Positions 16,547-26,439 of a stretch of 64,000 nt of DNA are shown piece after piece. Where the stretch lies: assembly GCF_001306135.1 (NCBI RefSeq), contig NZ_LGKP01000035.1, forward strand, positions 310,001 to 374,000, written 5' to 3'. Each line of letters opens with the position of its first letter. Positions within the stretch are counted from its first letter, which is position 1. Both the position numbers and the translations under genes were made by a program. Below the pieces are notes generated by a model. The model was not told the DNA's origin and did not search any database. It was given only the letters and a program-made list of their open reading frames with translations. Source of the DNA: Herpetosiphon geysericola. GTDB taxonomy: Bacteria > Chloroflexota > Chloroflexia > Chloroflexales > Herpetosiphonaceae.

Positions 16547-19500
16547 ATGTCGATTTCGCCTTCTTCGTCAGAATTTGCCTCATTGTTGCACCAAGTTCAA
16601 CAGGCCGAGGTTTCGCTCACCCAACCACAGCTTGCTGATCTGTATCATCAGCTTGACCAACGGATTCAGCAATTGCAGCGCTATGTGCCCGACCCAATTG
16701 TGCAGCGCTTGAAACAAGGCTCGTTGACGATTCCCTATGGCGAACGTTGGACTGGCTCGTTGCTCTTTGCTGATCTTTCTGGTTTTACGGCGCTTTCCGA
16801 AAACCTGACCCGCTTGGGCAAAGAAGGCGCAGAGCAGGTGACGAGCATTATCAATCGCTTGTTTGATCAGCTGGTAGCTGATATTGAGGCCCATGGCGGG
16901 GCGTTAATTAAATTTGGCGGCGATGCAGTTACGGCTTTTTTTGATCAAACCAAACTTGGTGGGCAGCACGCCCTGTTTGCAGCGCACGCGGCCCAAGCCA
17001 TGCAAACCTCAATGGCCAGTTTGGGTAAGATTCAAATTCGGGCTGGCCAATTTAACCTCACCTTGCGAATTGGCGTGCATAGCGGCGAGGCCTTCGCAGC
17101 CCTACTCGGCGATCAGCAGCATGCAGAGTTGATGCTGACTGGGATTGCGGTTAACTTGGTTGCGCGTGCTCAAGAGCTGGCTCGGCCTGGTGAGGTGGTC
17201 TGCTCGAAAGATACGATGCGCTTGCTTGGCTTACCCGCCGATCCCAATACGCCATTTACTGCATTAACCACGAAACTTGAGCATCCGCCTTATCAAGCAG
17301 CCTCCAATGTTACGGCTATTGCTCAGCCAGTTACTCTGGCCAGTGTACAAGCCTTGGCGACCATCTATCATGGCCTAAAAGGCCTCTTGCCCCAACGCAT
17401 GAGCGAAGCGCAGTTGCTCAGCACCGTGGCCAGCAAAAGCGGCGAAATTCGCCTGGTAACGATTGTTTTTGCCCATATTGCGCCATTTAGCACGATTGTT
17501 GAATTATGCGATGCAGCCAGTGCGACGGTCTTGCTCAATCACTACTACCAGCGCATGCAACAGATCGTCAATCACTACGGCGGCGTGGTTAACAAGCTCG
17601 ATATGGCTGCCGATGGCGATAAACTGTTGGCAATTTTTGGTGCACCACTGGCCAACGAAAATGATACCGAGCTAGCGGTGCGAGCTGGCCTCGATATGCA
17701 ATCGGCTATGAACGAAATTAATGCTTTGATTCAACAGCACAATTTGCGCTTGCCCTTGCTCGACCAACAAATTGGTATCAACCAAGGCCACGTCTTTGCG
17801 GGAATTGTGGGCAGCGAAACCCGCCGCGAATACACGGTGATGGGTGATCCGGTCAATACCGCTGTGCGTTTGATGAGCGTTTGCCGCTATGGCGAGGTTT
17901 TGGCTAGCCCTGCGGTCAAGCGGCTTACCAGCCATGCCTTTGCCTACGAAAGCTTGCCCGCCCTGCCGCTCAAAGGCAAAAGCGAGCCAATCGAGCCAGC
18001 GCGCGTTGATCGCGCCTACAACGTGCGCCGCGAAACAATGCGCGCCGATTTGGTGGGCCGCGTGCAGGAGCTTGATCAATTAGCCACGATTAGTATCCAA
18101 GCCTTGCAAGGCCAAGGCCAAATTATCAATATCTTTGGCGAAGCTGGGATTGGCAAATCGCGCTTGCTCGAAGAATTGCTCAGCCGTTTATCGTTGGCTT
18201 CGTTCGACCCAAACCTGAATGTGCCCGAATTTATGCCGATTACAATCGAATGCCAATTGTATGAGCAAACCACGCCATTTGCATCGGCTAGCGAAATGTT
18301 GCGCCAAGTGCTGCGCCTAAATACAAGCCTAACCAGCGAGCGTTTGGTTAAAGTTATTGGCCAACGGGTCAGCAAACTTGCGCCCGAGTTTGAGCGATTT
18401 TTGCCCTTGCTCAGCGATATTTTGCATGTCAGCTTGGCTGAAAATGAATTAACTCAAGCCCTCGCACCAGAACAACGCCACGATCAAACGATTGAGTTGG
18501 TGGTGGCATTAATTGTGGCTAGCGCTAATGCTACGCCGCTGGTCATTTTATGGGATGATGCCCATTGGATCGATGCTTCATCGCGCCAGTTGCTCGAACG
18601 CTTAGCCAAACATGTCGATCAAGCGCCAATTGCCTTGTTGGTTGGCTCGCGAACCAAAGGCCTGAGCGCCATGAATTGGCCTGAGCAGACGATTACGCTT
18701 GAGCTGAGCGAATTGAGCATGCCCGAAAGCGAAGCCCTCGCCAGTGCGATTATTGGCAACGCTCCCTTGCCTGCTGCTTTGCTCGAACGCTGGCGTCGGA
18801 GCGACGAACGCTTTTTCAATCCTCAGGGCAATCCATTTTTTATCGAAGAAATGATGCGCAGCCTGATTCAGCAAGGCGTAATCGTTGAAACCAGCAACGG
18901 CTGGGATTTACGTGGCGAGCTTGATAGCTTGCCAACCACAATTGAAGGTGTGATTACCGCACGGCTCGATCGGCTTGATACGCGGATTCGCGAAACTGTC
19001 CAAGTTGCCTCGGTGGTTGGCCGCCGCTTCGAATTGACGATTTTGCGTGGCATCACCAACGACGACGATTTGGTTAATCAAATGGATCGCCTAACCAACG
19101 CCGATGTGGTCTTGCCCGACCATATTGCTGCCGATTTGGCCTATTTGTTCAAACATACCCTGACCCGCGATGTGGCCTACGAAGGCATTTTGTATGCACG
19201 GCGGCGTGAGTTGCATCGGCGGGTAGCAGCACGTATTCAAGAAGTCCATCGCCAAAATTTGCTTGATGTGTTGCCGATTTTGGCCCGCCACTATGCCCGC
19301 GCCGAGGATTGGCACGAAGCTGTGCGCTATTATCGCGAAGCTGGAATTACCGCCCAAAAACGCTATTTTAATGCAGAGGCTTGCGCCCATTATCGCGATG
19401 CCTTGGAGTTGCTGCCCAACTTAGGCAAGCATGATCATTCGTTGGAGCAAGAATTGAGCGAGCGCTTGGGCTATGTGCTGCTGCAAGCAGGCGATTATGC

Positions 19501-20629
19501 TGAAGCATTATCAACCTTGGCTCAGGCTCAAAGCCAATTACGCCAAAGTAACGTCTATAGCAACAGCCGCGAAGCCCGCATTTTGCGCCATATCACCACA
19601 ATTTACGAGCGCCAAGGCGAATACGAGCCAGCCTTTGAACAACTACAACAAGCGCTTGGGTTGTTGGGCGAGCAACAATCGGTTGAGCGTGTGCGGGCGC
19701 TGTTGCTTGGCGCTGGTCTGCATCAGCGTCAAGGCCGCTATCACGAAACGATTGCATGGGCCGAGCAGGCCTTGGCGCTGGCCGAAGAGCTAGCATTGCA
19801 AGCGGAGCAGGCTCGGGCCTATTTGCTGATCGGCGGGACCTACCGCGTGCTTGGCTCGCGCGAGCAGGCAGTTGGGGCGCTAGCCAAATCAATCGAGCTG
19901 TATCAAACAGTCAACGATATTTCACGCTTGGCCGATGCCTACAACAACGCCGCAATCAACTTTAGCGATCTTGATCAATGGGATCAATCGATCGCGCTCT
20001 ATCAAGCTGCCTTCAACATCAAAAAGACGATTAACGATAGCTATGGGCAAGCACTCGTGAGCCTCAACCTTGGTGAACTCTATCGCAAGACGCAGCAATA
20101 TGCCCAAGCCTTAGAAACCTTCAACCAAAGCCTTGGGCTGTGGAACAAGCTCAACTCCAAGCTTGGGGTTGCTGTGACCCACATGAATATGGGCAATACG
20201 TTGTTTGCGCAAGGCCAAAGCCACGACGCTGAAGCAATGCTCGATCGGAGCCGCACGCTCTTCGATGAAATTCACGTCGATTCATTTTTACCTGAGCTAT
20301 ATCGCATTTATGCTGAATTGTTTTATAGCCGCCAAAACTACGCCCAAGCCTTAGATTATTGTGATTTTGCGCTGGAGCAGGCTCGTCACCATTCGGCCAA
20401 AGCAGACGAAGGCATGGCCCAATTAACCCAAAGTAAGATTTTGCTCGCCTTAGACCATTATGATCCAGCCTTAAATGCAGCCGAACAGGCACTTAGCCTC
20501 TTGTTAGAATGCGATAACCAAGCAGATATTGAACGCTGCTTGGAGCAATTGATTAGCTTAACCAAAACCAGCGATCCGCACCGCATGGCTCAATATCAGG
20601 AGCAACTGGCTCGATTAACCAAGGCTTAG
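16547..20629 (+). CDS. Class III nucleotide cyclase / AAA-type ATPase / TPR signalling protein
   Basis: A 1360-residue cytoplasmic protein. Cyclase domain 1 (about 68-230) keeps both metal aspartates (FADLSGFT at about 76, and FGGDAVTAF) and the NLVAR motif. Cyclase domain 2 (about 300-480) has His in place of the first Asp (FAHIAPF, residue 310) but keeps GDKLLAIFG and the NTAVR motif. An ATPase of the STAND/predicted-ATPase type follows (P-loop FGEAGIGKSRL near 530, Walker B-like VILWDDAHW), then about ten TPR units (from about 890) to the end. The order matches the known cyclase-ATPase-TPR family. By analogy it makes a cyclic nucleotide under control of the ATPase and TPR part. The start follows AAGG and a good promoter. 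Confidence 0.92.
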   Translation: MSISPSSSEFASLLHQVQQAEVSLTQPQLADLYHQLDQRIQQLQRYVPDPIVQRLKQGSLTIPYGERWTGSLLFADLSGFTALSENLTRLGKEGAEQVTSIINRLFDQLVADIEAHGGALIKFGGDAVTAFFDQTKLGGQHALFAAHAAQAMQTSMASLGKIQIRAGQFNLTLRIGVHSGEAFAALLGDQQHAELMLTGIAVNLVARAQELARPGEVVCSKDTMRLLGLPADPNTPFTALTTKLEHPPYQAASNVTAIAQPVTLASVQALATIYHGLKGLLPQRMSEAQLLSTVASKSGEIRLVTIVFAHIAPFSTIVELCDAASATVLLNHYYQRMQQIVNHYGGVVNKLDMAADGDKLLAIFGAPLANENDTELAVRAGLDMQSAMNEINALIQQHNLRLPLLDQQIGINQGHVFAGIVGSETRREYTVMGDPVNTAVRLMSVCRYGEVLASPAVKRLTSHAFAYESLPALPLKGKSEPIEPARVDRAYNVRRETMRADLVGRVQELDQLATISIQALQGQGQIINIFGEAGIGKSRLLEELLSRLSLASFDPNLNVPEFMPITIECQLYEQTTPFASASEMLRQVLRLNTSLTSERLVKVIGQRVSKLAPEFERFLPLLSDILHVSLAENELTQALAPEQRHDQTIELVVALIVASANATPLVILWDDAHWIDASSRQLLERLAKHVDQAPIALLVGSRTKGLSAMNWPEQTITLELSELSMPESEALASAIIGNAPLPAALLERWRRSDERFFNPQGNPFFIEEMMRSLIQQGVIVETSNGWDLRGELDSLPTTIEGVITARLDRLDTRIRETVQVASVVGRRFELTILRGITNDDDLVNQMDRLTNADVVLPDHIAADLAYLFKHTLTRDVAYEGILYARRRELHRRVAARIQEVHRQNLLDVLPILARHYARAEDWHEAVRYYREAGITAQKRYFNAEACAHYRDALELLPNLGKHDHSLEQELSERLGYVLLQAGDYAEALSTLAQAQSQLRQSNVYSNSREARILRHITTIYERQGEYEPAFEQLQQALGLLGEQQSVERVRALLLGAGLHQRQGRYHETIAWAEQALALAEELALQAEQARAYLLIGGTYRVLGSREQAVGALAKSIELYQTVNDISRLADAYNNAAINFSDLDQWDQSIALYQAAFNIKKTINDSYGQALVSLNLGELYRKTQQYAQALETFNQSLGLWNKLNSKLGVAVTHMNMGNTLFAQGQSHDAEAMLDRSRTLFDEIHVDSFLPELYRIYAELFYSRQNYAQALDYCDFALEQARHHSAKADEGMAQLTQSKILLALDHYDPALNAAEQALSLLLECDNQADIERCLEQLISLTKTSDPHRMAQYQEQLARLTKA

Positions 20630-20654
20630 CCCAAATTTTCACCATGGAGGGTTT

Positions 20655-23600
20655 ATGCGCCGTTTCAGTCACGTCCGTTTATTAGGAGTCGTTGTGTTGC
20701 TCCTAAGTCTGTTGGCCCAGCAGCCGAGCGCCAATAGTTTGGCCAAGCCAGCCCTGCTTCCGGTGCCAGTCCCTGAAGTTGAATGGAACGACGTTTGGCA
20801 AAACGCCCACGATGTATCTGATGATTGTAATTGGTCAAGCATAAGCGTGTGCGAGATTACTGGCGATTTGAGCACTGGCAGCGATCTCGATTGGTATAAA
20901 ATTAGCGTTCGACCAGCCACAACTTTGGCGATTAGCTTAACCGATACCTTTGGCGATTATCAGGTGGCGCTTTTTTATGATTTGGGCCAGCCGATTACCC
21001 AAACTGGCCATGTTTCACTTGGCAACTTGAACGCCATCGGCAACCTGAACGCCATCGGCAACTTGAACGCCATCGGCAACCTGAACGCGATTGGCAATTT
21101 GAACGCCATCGGCAACCTGAACGCGATTGGCAATTTGAACGCCATCGGCAACCTGAACGCGATTGGCGCAAATGGCTATTCCGATGCCAGCATCAACAGC
21201 TTTGTTTGGACACCTGGCTTTTATTATCTGCTCGTCTATCCACTTGACGACGATCAATCAGGCGATTACCAGCTTGCGATTGAAGCGGCCTTCGACCCCA
21301 ACTTGACCAAACCTGCACCGATTCCGTTTAACATTGTGCAAAATGAGCCACCAGCTTGTAAGCGCGCATTGTACATCACCCATAGCGACTATCTTGATAT
21401 TCACCAGACATTTGCGCCCTACAACACTAGTATTTATACCGAACTGCTTGGTTTTTCCGATAATATCAATGATCCTAATACCAATGGCTTGGTGATCGAT
21501 TTGGCCAATATTCCGTGGATTCAGCCGAGTAACGCCTTGAGTGATGCCTCGACCGAGTGGAATGCCCATCGCACAAATCCATTCTATGCTAATCGGTTGG
21601 CAGAGGGTGTGCATCATCTCATTACCCAATATGCGCGGCGTTGCCCGATGCTGCGCTATATCACGATTGTTGGTGGCGACACGGTTGTACCCTTCTATCG
21701 CGTGCCCGATGAAACTGTGATTGCCAATGAAAGCGATTATTTGGCTAGCTCAAAGATCGATCCAAATAGCTTTACCGCCAGCAGCCTGAAATACAAAACC
21801 ATCTTGACCGATAACATTTACGGCGCTATCAAGCCAATTCCTTATCGTGGCCGCCAGTTGTGGGTGCCTGAATTGAGCGTTGGGCGCTTGGTCGAAAGCT
21901 CAGCTGCGATTCATCTTTATTTGAAAAAACTCAATATCTATACTGGTTTCCAAAGCCAAAGTGCCATTATATTAGGGCCTACATTGCAAGATAGTAGTTT
22001 GGTGACGGGCTACGATTTCTTGACCGACCAAGCGCAGATGGTTTCAAACACCTTGACCATGCTGACTGGGTTGCGGCCAATTGGCTTAATTAACGACAGC
22101 TGGAATGCTACCGACCTCTTGCAAACTTGGCTGCCAAATATTGCCAATAACACTTCTAAATCGCCGTATCCAGCCCAATCGATTAACGCACACTTTACCC
22201 ACTATCAGGCAATTCCTGCCAACTTTGCCACCTCAAGCGATGTTGTGAGCGCCTCGATTCTGTATAATCACCCGTTTGCAACGCTTGAAAATGCCTATCA
22301 AATTCGCCGTTTAGGCTACAGCGTTGGTTGTCACTCGGGCTTTAGCGTCGCTGATAGTGATGTAGTGAGCGGCAGTGATGCGGCAATCGATTTTCCTCAA
22401 GCCTATATCAAACAGCATGGCACTTGGGTTGGCAATACTGGCTTTGGCTATGGCGATAGCGATTTGGTGGGCTATAGCGAAAAACTTATGGCCCAATTTA
22501 CCAATGAAATTGGCCGCGAATGGAAAAATCTATCAGGTTTGTATGAAGGCATGCCGGTTGGCTATGGCTTAGTGCGTGCCAAACGAGCTTACTTGCGCGA
22601 AGGCACGCCGGGTACATTCAGCGTTTACGACGAAAAAGTGCTTTTGCAATCGACCTTGTATGGTATGCCGATGGTGCGCGTGAAAGTGCCAAATCCAATT
22701 CCCTTCCCGCCAAACGATCGCCAAGATGATGGCTGTTTGACCTGTTCGCCCAATGTAGCGCAGCGAGCAACCGTAACTGATCAGGCAATTGATCGCGATC
22801 TTAGCTTCAACATTAGCTATACAATCGCCCAAAATACCAGCCGCGGCAAGATTATTTCTGCTCAAGCGACGGTGGTTAATGATACTGAAGGCTTGCTGAC
22901 AGGTCGCACATTTAATAGCACGATGGTCAATGCAGCTGGCTTGCCATCATTGCCCAACTTTAATATTCCGCTTTCGCTGACCGATAGCTTTGGCGAGCAA
23001 CGCTTGCAAGGCGTTCAGCTGCTTGGCGGTACCACTGCAACCACAGCGACCTTTAATCCGCTGGTTACCCGTTTGATTACTGATGAAATTTATCTGACCC
23101 ACGAACCAAGTTTTGATTTTGCTGATCGTTGGTATCCCGACCAGCCATTTAGCTATAGTGTGTTCGAGAGCGATAATCTCGACGATAACGGCCCCTTCAA
23201 CCAAGATCGGCGTTTCTCGCAGCTTTTATTGACCCCAACGCAATTCAAAGGCACGGCCAACGGCGGCGAATTACGCCAATTTAGCAGCATTACGCTACGG
23301 CTTAAATATTTGAGCGATGGTGCTGATGACGATTTGCTCAACGATAGTTTCGAGCCAATCGTGCGCGATACCCAACGCACCAGCGATGGTAAAATCCGCG
23401 CAATGGTGATCGAACGCGATGACGACGGCCCAGGCGATGAAATTGAAGCAGAGATGTTGGTCAAAACCAGCACTGGCGTTTGGCAAAGCATCAGCATGAA
23501 CACCTTCCAAGTTGGCACGACCGAGCGCTGGCAAATTTCAGCCAGCCTGCCAACGACCGCCGCTCAACCACTGCAACTGATGATTCAGGTTGAAGACGAG

Positions 23601-23687
23601 GCCGGCAACGTTGGGGTTGAAACCTATGGGGGACGTTTCGATATTGATTACGAAATGTATCTGCCCAACGTAAATGTCAACCGCTAG
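20655..23687 (+). CDS. Secreted C25 (gingipain-like) cysteine peptidase with PPC domain and hexapeptide repeats
   Basis: A 1010-residue exported protein: signal peptide (LLGVVVLLLSLLAQQ), then a pre-peptidase C-terminal-like beta-sandwich (residues about 40-215) that is interrupted by eight copies of GNLNAI (residues 123-170). A C25-like peptidase region follows (about 235-690), with ITIVGGDTVVPFYRVPDE, WVPELSVGRLVES, a candidate catalytic His at 513 or 516 (HFTHYQ) and a candidate Cys at 559 (VGCHSGF). The last 300 residues form Ig-like beta domains. No LPXTG or por-type sorting tail was seen. GGAGGG precedes the ATG, 25 bases after the cyclase gene, so the two may be co-transcribed. Activity is inferred; the residues should be confirmed by alignment. 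Confidence 0.82.
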   Translation: MRRFSHVRLLGVVVLLLSLLAQQPSANSLAKPALLPVPVPEVEWNDVWQNAHDVSDDCNWSSISVCEITGDLSTGSDLDWYKISVRPATTLAISLTDTFGDYQVALFYDLGQPITQTGHVSLGNLNAIGNLNAIGNLNAIGNLNAIGNLNAIGNLNAIGNLNAIGNLNAIGANGYSDASINSFVWTPGFYYLLVYPLDDDQSGDYQLAIEAAFDPNLTKPAPIPFNIVQNEPPACKRALYITHSDYLDIHQTFAPYNTSIYTELLGFSDNINDPNTNGLVIDLANIPWIQPSNALSDASTEWNAHRTNPFYANRLAEGVHHLITQYARRCPMLRYITIVGGDTVVPFYRVPDETVIANESDYLASSKIDPNSFTASSLKYKTILTDNIYGAIKPIPYRGRQLWVPELSVGRLVESSAAIHLYLKKLNIYTGFQSQSAIILGPTLQDSSLVTGYDFLTDQAQMVSNTLTMLTGLRPIGLINDSWNATDLLQTWLPNIANNTSKSPYPAQSINAHFTHYQAIPANFATSSDVVSASILYNHPFATLENAYQIRRLGYSVGCHSGFSVADSDVVSGSDAAIDFPQAYIKQHGTWVGNTGFGYGDSDLVGYSEKLMAQFTNEIGREWKNLSGLYEGMPVGYGLVRAKRAYLREGTPGTFSVYDEKVLLQSTLYGMPMVRVKVPNPIPFPPNDRQDDGCLTCSPNVAQRATVTDQAIDRDLSFNISYTIAQNTSRGKIISAQATVVNDTEGLLTGRTFNSTMVNAAGLPSLPNFNIPLSLTDSFGEQRLQGVQLLGGTTATTATFNPLVTRLITDEIYLTHEPSFDFADRWYPDQPFSYSVFESDNLDDNGPFNQDRRFSQLLLTPTQFKGTANGGELRQFSSITLRLKYLSDGADDDLLNDSFEPIVRDTQRTSDGKIRAMVIERDDDGPGDEIEAEMLVKTSTGVWQSISMNTFQVGTTERWQISASLPTTAAQPLQLMIQVEDEAGNVGVETYGGRFDIDYEMYLPNVNVNR
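21021..21164 (+). repeat. Eight tandem 18-base repeats encoding GNLNAI
   Basis: Eight perfect-length copies run without gaps. Copies differ only at synonymous positions; copies 5-6 and 7-8 are identical as 36-base pairs, which points to recent duplication of a two-unit block. All changes keep the amino acids. Confidence 0.95.
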
Positions 23688-23708
23688 CTATTACTAATGT
23701 TGGCGGTG

Positions 23709-23737
23709 GTGGGTGCTAGCTGCAAGTTAGCACCCAC
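23709..23737 (+). terminator. Hairpin after the C25 peptidase gene
   Basis: A perfect ten-base stem (gtgggtgcta with tagcacccac) around a nine-base loop lies 21 bases after the stop. There is no immediate T-run, so it is only a possible terminator. Confidence 0.5.
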
Positions 23738-23916
23738 GATTCTCCCATGTACGTTTTGTTATATAAAAAGCTTAATTAAAGATAAAATACTTGCAATATA
23801 TGTTATTCTATATATTGTCAATGATCAAAATTCCCTATTCTAAACAGAAGTTTAAATCAATTAATTAGGATAGGATTTCATATAATTCTTATCTTGTAAA
23901 AACATTAAAATATATA

Positions 23917-25308
23917 ATGAGATATATGAATAAGAATTTACGAAATGTGCCAAAAGGTGCAATTATTACTGGTATTGCTACAATAATTGCTGCAATAATT
24001 ACTGCAATTATTGGTATTACCCCTTTTATAAACATTGATAAATCCAGTATAAATTTTTTAGTCCGCGTCATTAATAGAAGTAATGGAAATACTGTAGATA
24101 ATGCTAAGATAATTATAATCTCAAAAGGAAAAAGTGTATCAGGAATTACAGACAATAATGGTATATCCGATTTTAGCTTGGATTTTATTTCAAACGGAGA
24201 TATTATGGAAATAAATGTAATATATGAAAATATTGAGATTGTGAGGGAAAATGCGGTTATTGTAAATAACCAGACCTATGATATACAAATTGATGTTCCT
24301 GATTCAAATAATATAGATAGAGAATCGAAGAGCGATAAATTCGAAGTGCTGCCCACCGAAATTAGTATAATATCAACAGACATCCCACCAACAGATATTC
24401 CACCAACAGATATTCCACCAACAGATATTCCACCAACAGACATCCCACCAACAGATATTCCACCAACAGATATTCCACCAACAGATATTCCACCAAAAAT
24501 CCCAAGTATTGTATTTGTATCAAATAGAGATGGTAATGATGATATTTATCTAACAGATGAACATGAAACGTTTAGTATGAATTTAACAAATAGCCCAAAT
24601 GATATATATAATGGACATCCTAGTTGGTCTCCTGATGGAAAAAATATAGTCTTTCATTCTAATATGGATGATCCAGGCGGCCATAATTCAGAAATATATA
24701 TAATTTCGGTTGAAGGGAATAATCTTCGTAGATTAACTAATCATTTGGAATGGGATGGTCAACCATCTTGGTCTCCTGATGGAAGGTATATAGCATTTGA
24801 ATCTAAACGAGATGGGAAATTTGAAATATTTTTATATGATCTTAATAATGATACAATAAATAAAATAAATACCAATATGTCTGCTGGTTATCCATCATGG
24901 TCACCTAATGGTAAATATATAGCTTTTCATTCCAAAGATTTTTCTGGAATGAATATATATATGATTAATATGGAAAATAATATAATTACTCCTATAACTA
25001 TGGATGAATTTGATAATTGGATGCCGTCATGGTCTAAAAATAGTGAAAATATTATATTTTCATCTAATAAAGATGGAGTAAGAGATATTTATTCTTTGAA
25101 TCTTGTCGATAAAAATATCAAGAAGGTAATACCTACCAATGAAGACGATTGGTGGCCAGTTACACTATCTCCAGATGGAACAAAAATAATTTTTTGTTCC
25201 TACAACTCTGGATTTTGGAAATTATATATAGCTAATATAGATGGATCTAATATCAGGGTCTTTGCTGAAAGTAATGGAGATACTAAATGGGCTGTATGGA
25301 AAAATTAA
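23917..25308 (+). CDS. AT-rich membrane-anchored beta-propeller (TolB/PD40-like) protein
   Basis: A 463-residue protein in a block of DNA much richer in A and T than its neighbours. The N-terminus has one strong membrane helix (GAIITGIATIIAAIITAIIG), then a beta-sandwich of the carboxypeptidase-regulatory type (about 45-125), eight TDIPP repeats (about 154-193), and a propeller of five or six PD40 blades with motifs such as GHPSWSPDGKNIVFHS, GQPSWSPDGRYIAFES and GYPSWSPNGKYIAFHS. Such propellers bind proteins or ligands outside the membrane; no enzyme motif is seen. The start (23917, or the ATG at 23926) has no clear ribosome binding site. Base composition and codons ending in A or T suggest recent transfer. 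Confidence 0.85.
   Translation: MRYMNKNLRNVPKGAIITGIATIIAAIITAIIGITPFINIDKSSINFLVRVINRSNGNTVDNAKIIIISKGKSVSGITDNNGISDFSLDFISNGDIMEINVIYENIEIVRENAVIVNNQTYDIQIDVPDSNNIDRESKSDKFEVLPTEISIISTDIPPTDIPPTDIPPTDIPPTDIPPTDIPPTDIPPTDIPPKIPSIVFVSNRDGNDDIYLTDEHETFSMNLTNSPNDIYNGHPSWSPDGKNIVFHSNMDDPGGHNSEIYIISVEGNNLRRLTNHLEWDGQPSWSPDGRYIAFESKRDGKFEIFLYDLNNDTINKINTNMSAGYPSWSPNGKYIAFHSKDFSGMNIYMINMENNIITPITMDEFDNWMPSWSKNSENIIFSSNKDGVRDIYSLNLVDKNIKKVIPTNEDDWWPVTLSPDGTKIIFCSYNSGFWKLYIANIDGSNIRVFAESNGDTKWAVWKN
24376..24495 (+). repeat. Eight tandem 15-base repeats encoding TDIPP
   Basis: Eight copies of ACAGATATTCCACCA or its ACAGACATC variant run without gaps. The variant appears in copies 1 and 5, so the array is two identical blocks of four copies, a sign of a 60-base duplication. 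Confidence 0.95.
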
Positions 25309-25506
25309 ATAACAAAAATTCATATATTCAGCCTAGAAATCATACAAAAATTTAGATTTTGCGTAGCACTTTTTGATATCGTGTCTCATATAATTAACGT
25401 TTAATGCATTTGATCAAAAAAGTGCTACACTTAATCTGTGTGACCGTTACCCCTAACTCTCCCTCACCAACCCAAGTTTCCGCCAAGCCTACAGGAGCAG
25501 CATTTT

Positions 25507-26439
25507 ATGGAAGAGCAACCAATTCAGCCTGTTAAGGATGGGCTGATCGCCCAAAATTATATTCCAACCGATCAAATTGCTACGGTTTTATACTTGGCTG
25601 ATCGTTTGGAAAAACCGCTTTTGGCCGAAGGCCCTGCCGGAGTGGGCAAAACCGAGCTTGCTAAGGCTTGGGCCGCAGCAACGGGCCGCGAATTGATTCG
25701 CTTGCAATGCTACGAAGGGCTTGATGAAACCAAGGCGCTCTACGAGTGGGAATACGCCAAACAGATGTTGTATACCCAGCTTTTGCGTGATAAGCTCAAC
25801 AATTTGCTTTCCGATGCAGATTCGTTGCGCTCAGCCGCCGATCGCCTAGCTGCCGAAGAAGAAGTTTTCTTCTCGCAACGCTTTTTATTGCAACGCCCGT
25901 TGCTCAAGGCAATTCTCAACCCCAAACCAACCTTGTTGCTGATCGATGAAATTGATCGCGCTGATGCTGAGTTTGAGGCCTTTTTGCTCGAAGTCTTGTC
26001 GGATTTTCAAATTACGGTGCCTGAGCTTGGCACGCTCAAAGCTGCCCATCGGCCAATTGTGATTTTGACTAGCAATAATACCCGCGAACTTTCCGAAGCG
26101 CTCAAACGGCGTTGTATGTATCTGTTCGTCGGCTATCCATCGCTCGAAGAAGAGTTGCGCATCGTTGAGTTGAAAGTGCCTTCGTTGGGAGCCAAAATGG
26201 CGCGCCAAGTGGTTGAATTTGTGCAACGCCTGCGCAACCTTGATCTCAAAAAATCGCCATCGATCTCCGAAACCCTCGATTGGGCACGCGCCTTGGTGTT
26301 GCTCAACGCCAAGCAACTCGACCAAACAACCCTTGATCAAACTATGACCGTGCTGTTGAAACATGAAAGCGATTTGCAACGCACCCAACGCGCAATGCAA
26401 ACAGGCCGCAACCGCAACGACGAAGGACGCAGAAAGTAA
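25507..26439 (+). CDS. MoxR-family AAA+ ATPase (CoxD-like)
   Basis: A 310-residue cytoplasmic ATPase with Walker A GPAGVGKTE, Walker B LLLIDEIDRAD, sensor 1 ILTSNN and the Arg-rich sensor 2 region typical of the MoxR branch. A helical insert (residues about 90-125, RSAADRLAAEEEVFFS) interrupts the usual motif spacing, as in CoxD-type members. MoxR proteins act with a VWA partner to remodel or insert cofactors into target enzymes; the downstream gene encodes such a partner. AGGAG lies 9 bases before the ATG. No molybdenum hydroxylase gene is near, so the target is unknown. Confidence 0.92.
   Translation: MEEQPIQPVKDGLIAQNYIPTDQIATVLYLADRLEKPLLAEGPAGVGKTELAKAWAAATGRELIRLQCYEGLDETKALYEWEYAKQMLYTQLLRDKLNNLLSDADSLRSAADRLAAEEEVFFSQRFLLQRPLLKAILNPKPTLLLIDEIDRADAEFEAFLLEVLSDFQITVPELGTLKAAHRPIVILTSNNTRELSEALKRRCMYLFVGYPSLEEELRIVELKVPSLGAKMARQVVEFVQRLRNLDLKKSPSISETLDWARALVLLNAKQLDQTTLDQTMTVLLKHESDLQRTQRAMQTGRNRNDEGRRK

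Noticed and set aside
21021-21164. CRISPR array
   Set aside because: The 18-base units are contiguous with no spacers and encode part of a protein.
21015-21257. Antisense frame with VQVADG/VQIAN repeats
   Set aside because: It is the complement of the GNLNAI array; an 18-base repeat without stops stays open on both strands.
24376-24495. CRISPR or minisatellite unrelated to coding
   Set aside because: The 15-base units are in frame and encode TDIPP within a continuous open frame.
23750-25430. Insertion sequence or prophage fragment carrying the AT-rich gene
   Set aside because: No transposase, integrase, terminal inverted repeats or flanking direct repeats could be found.
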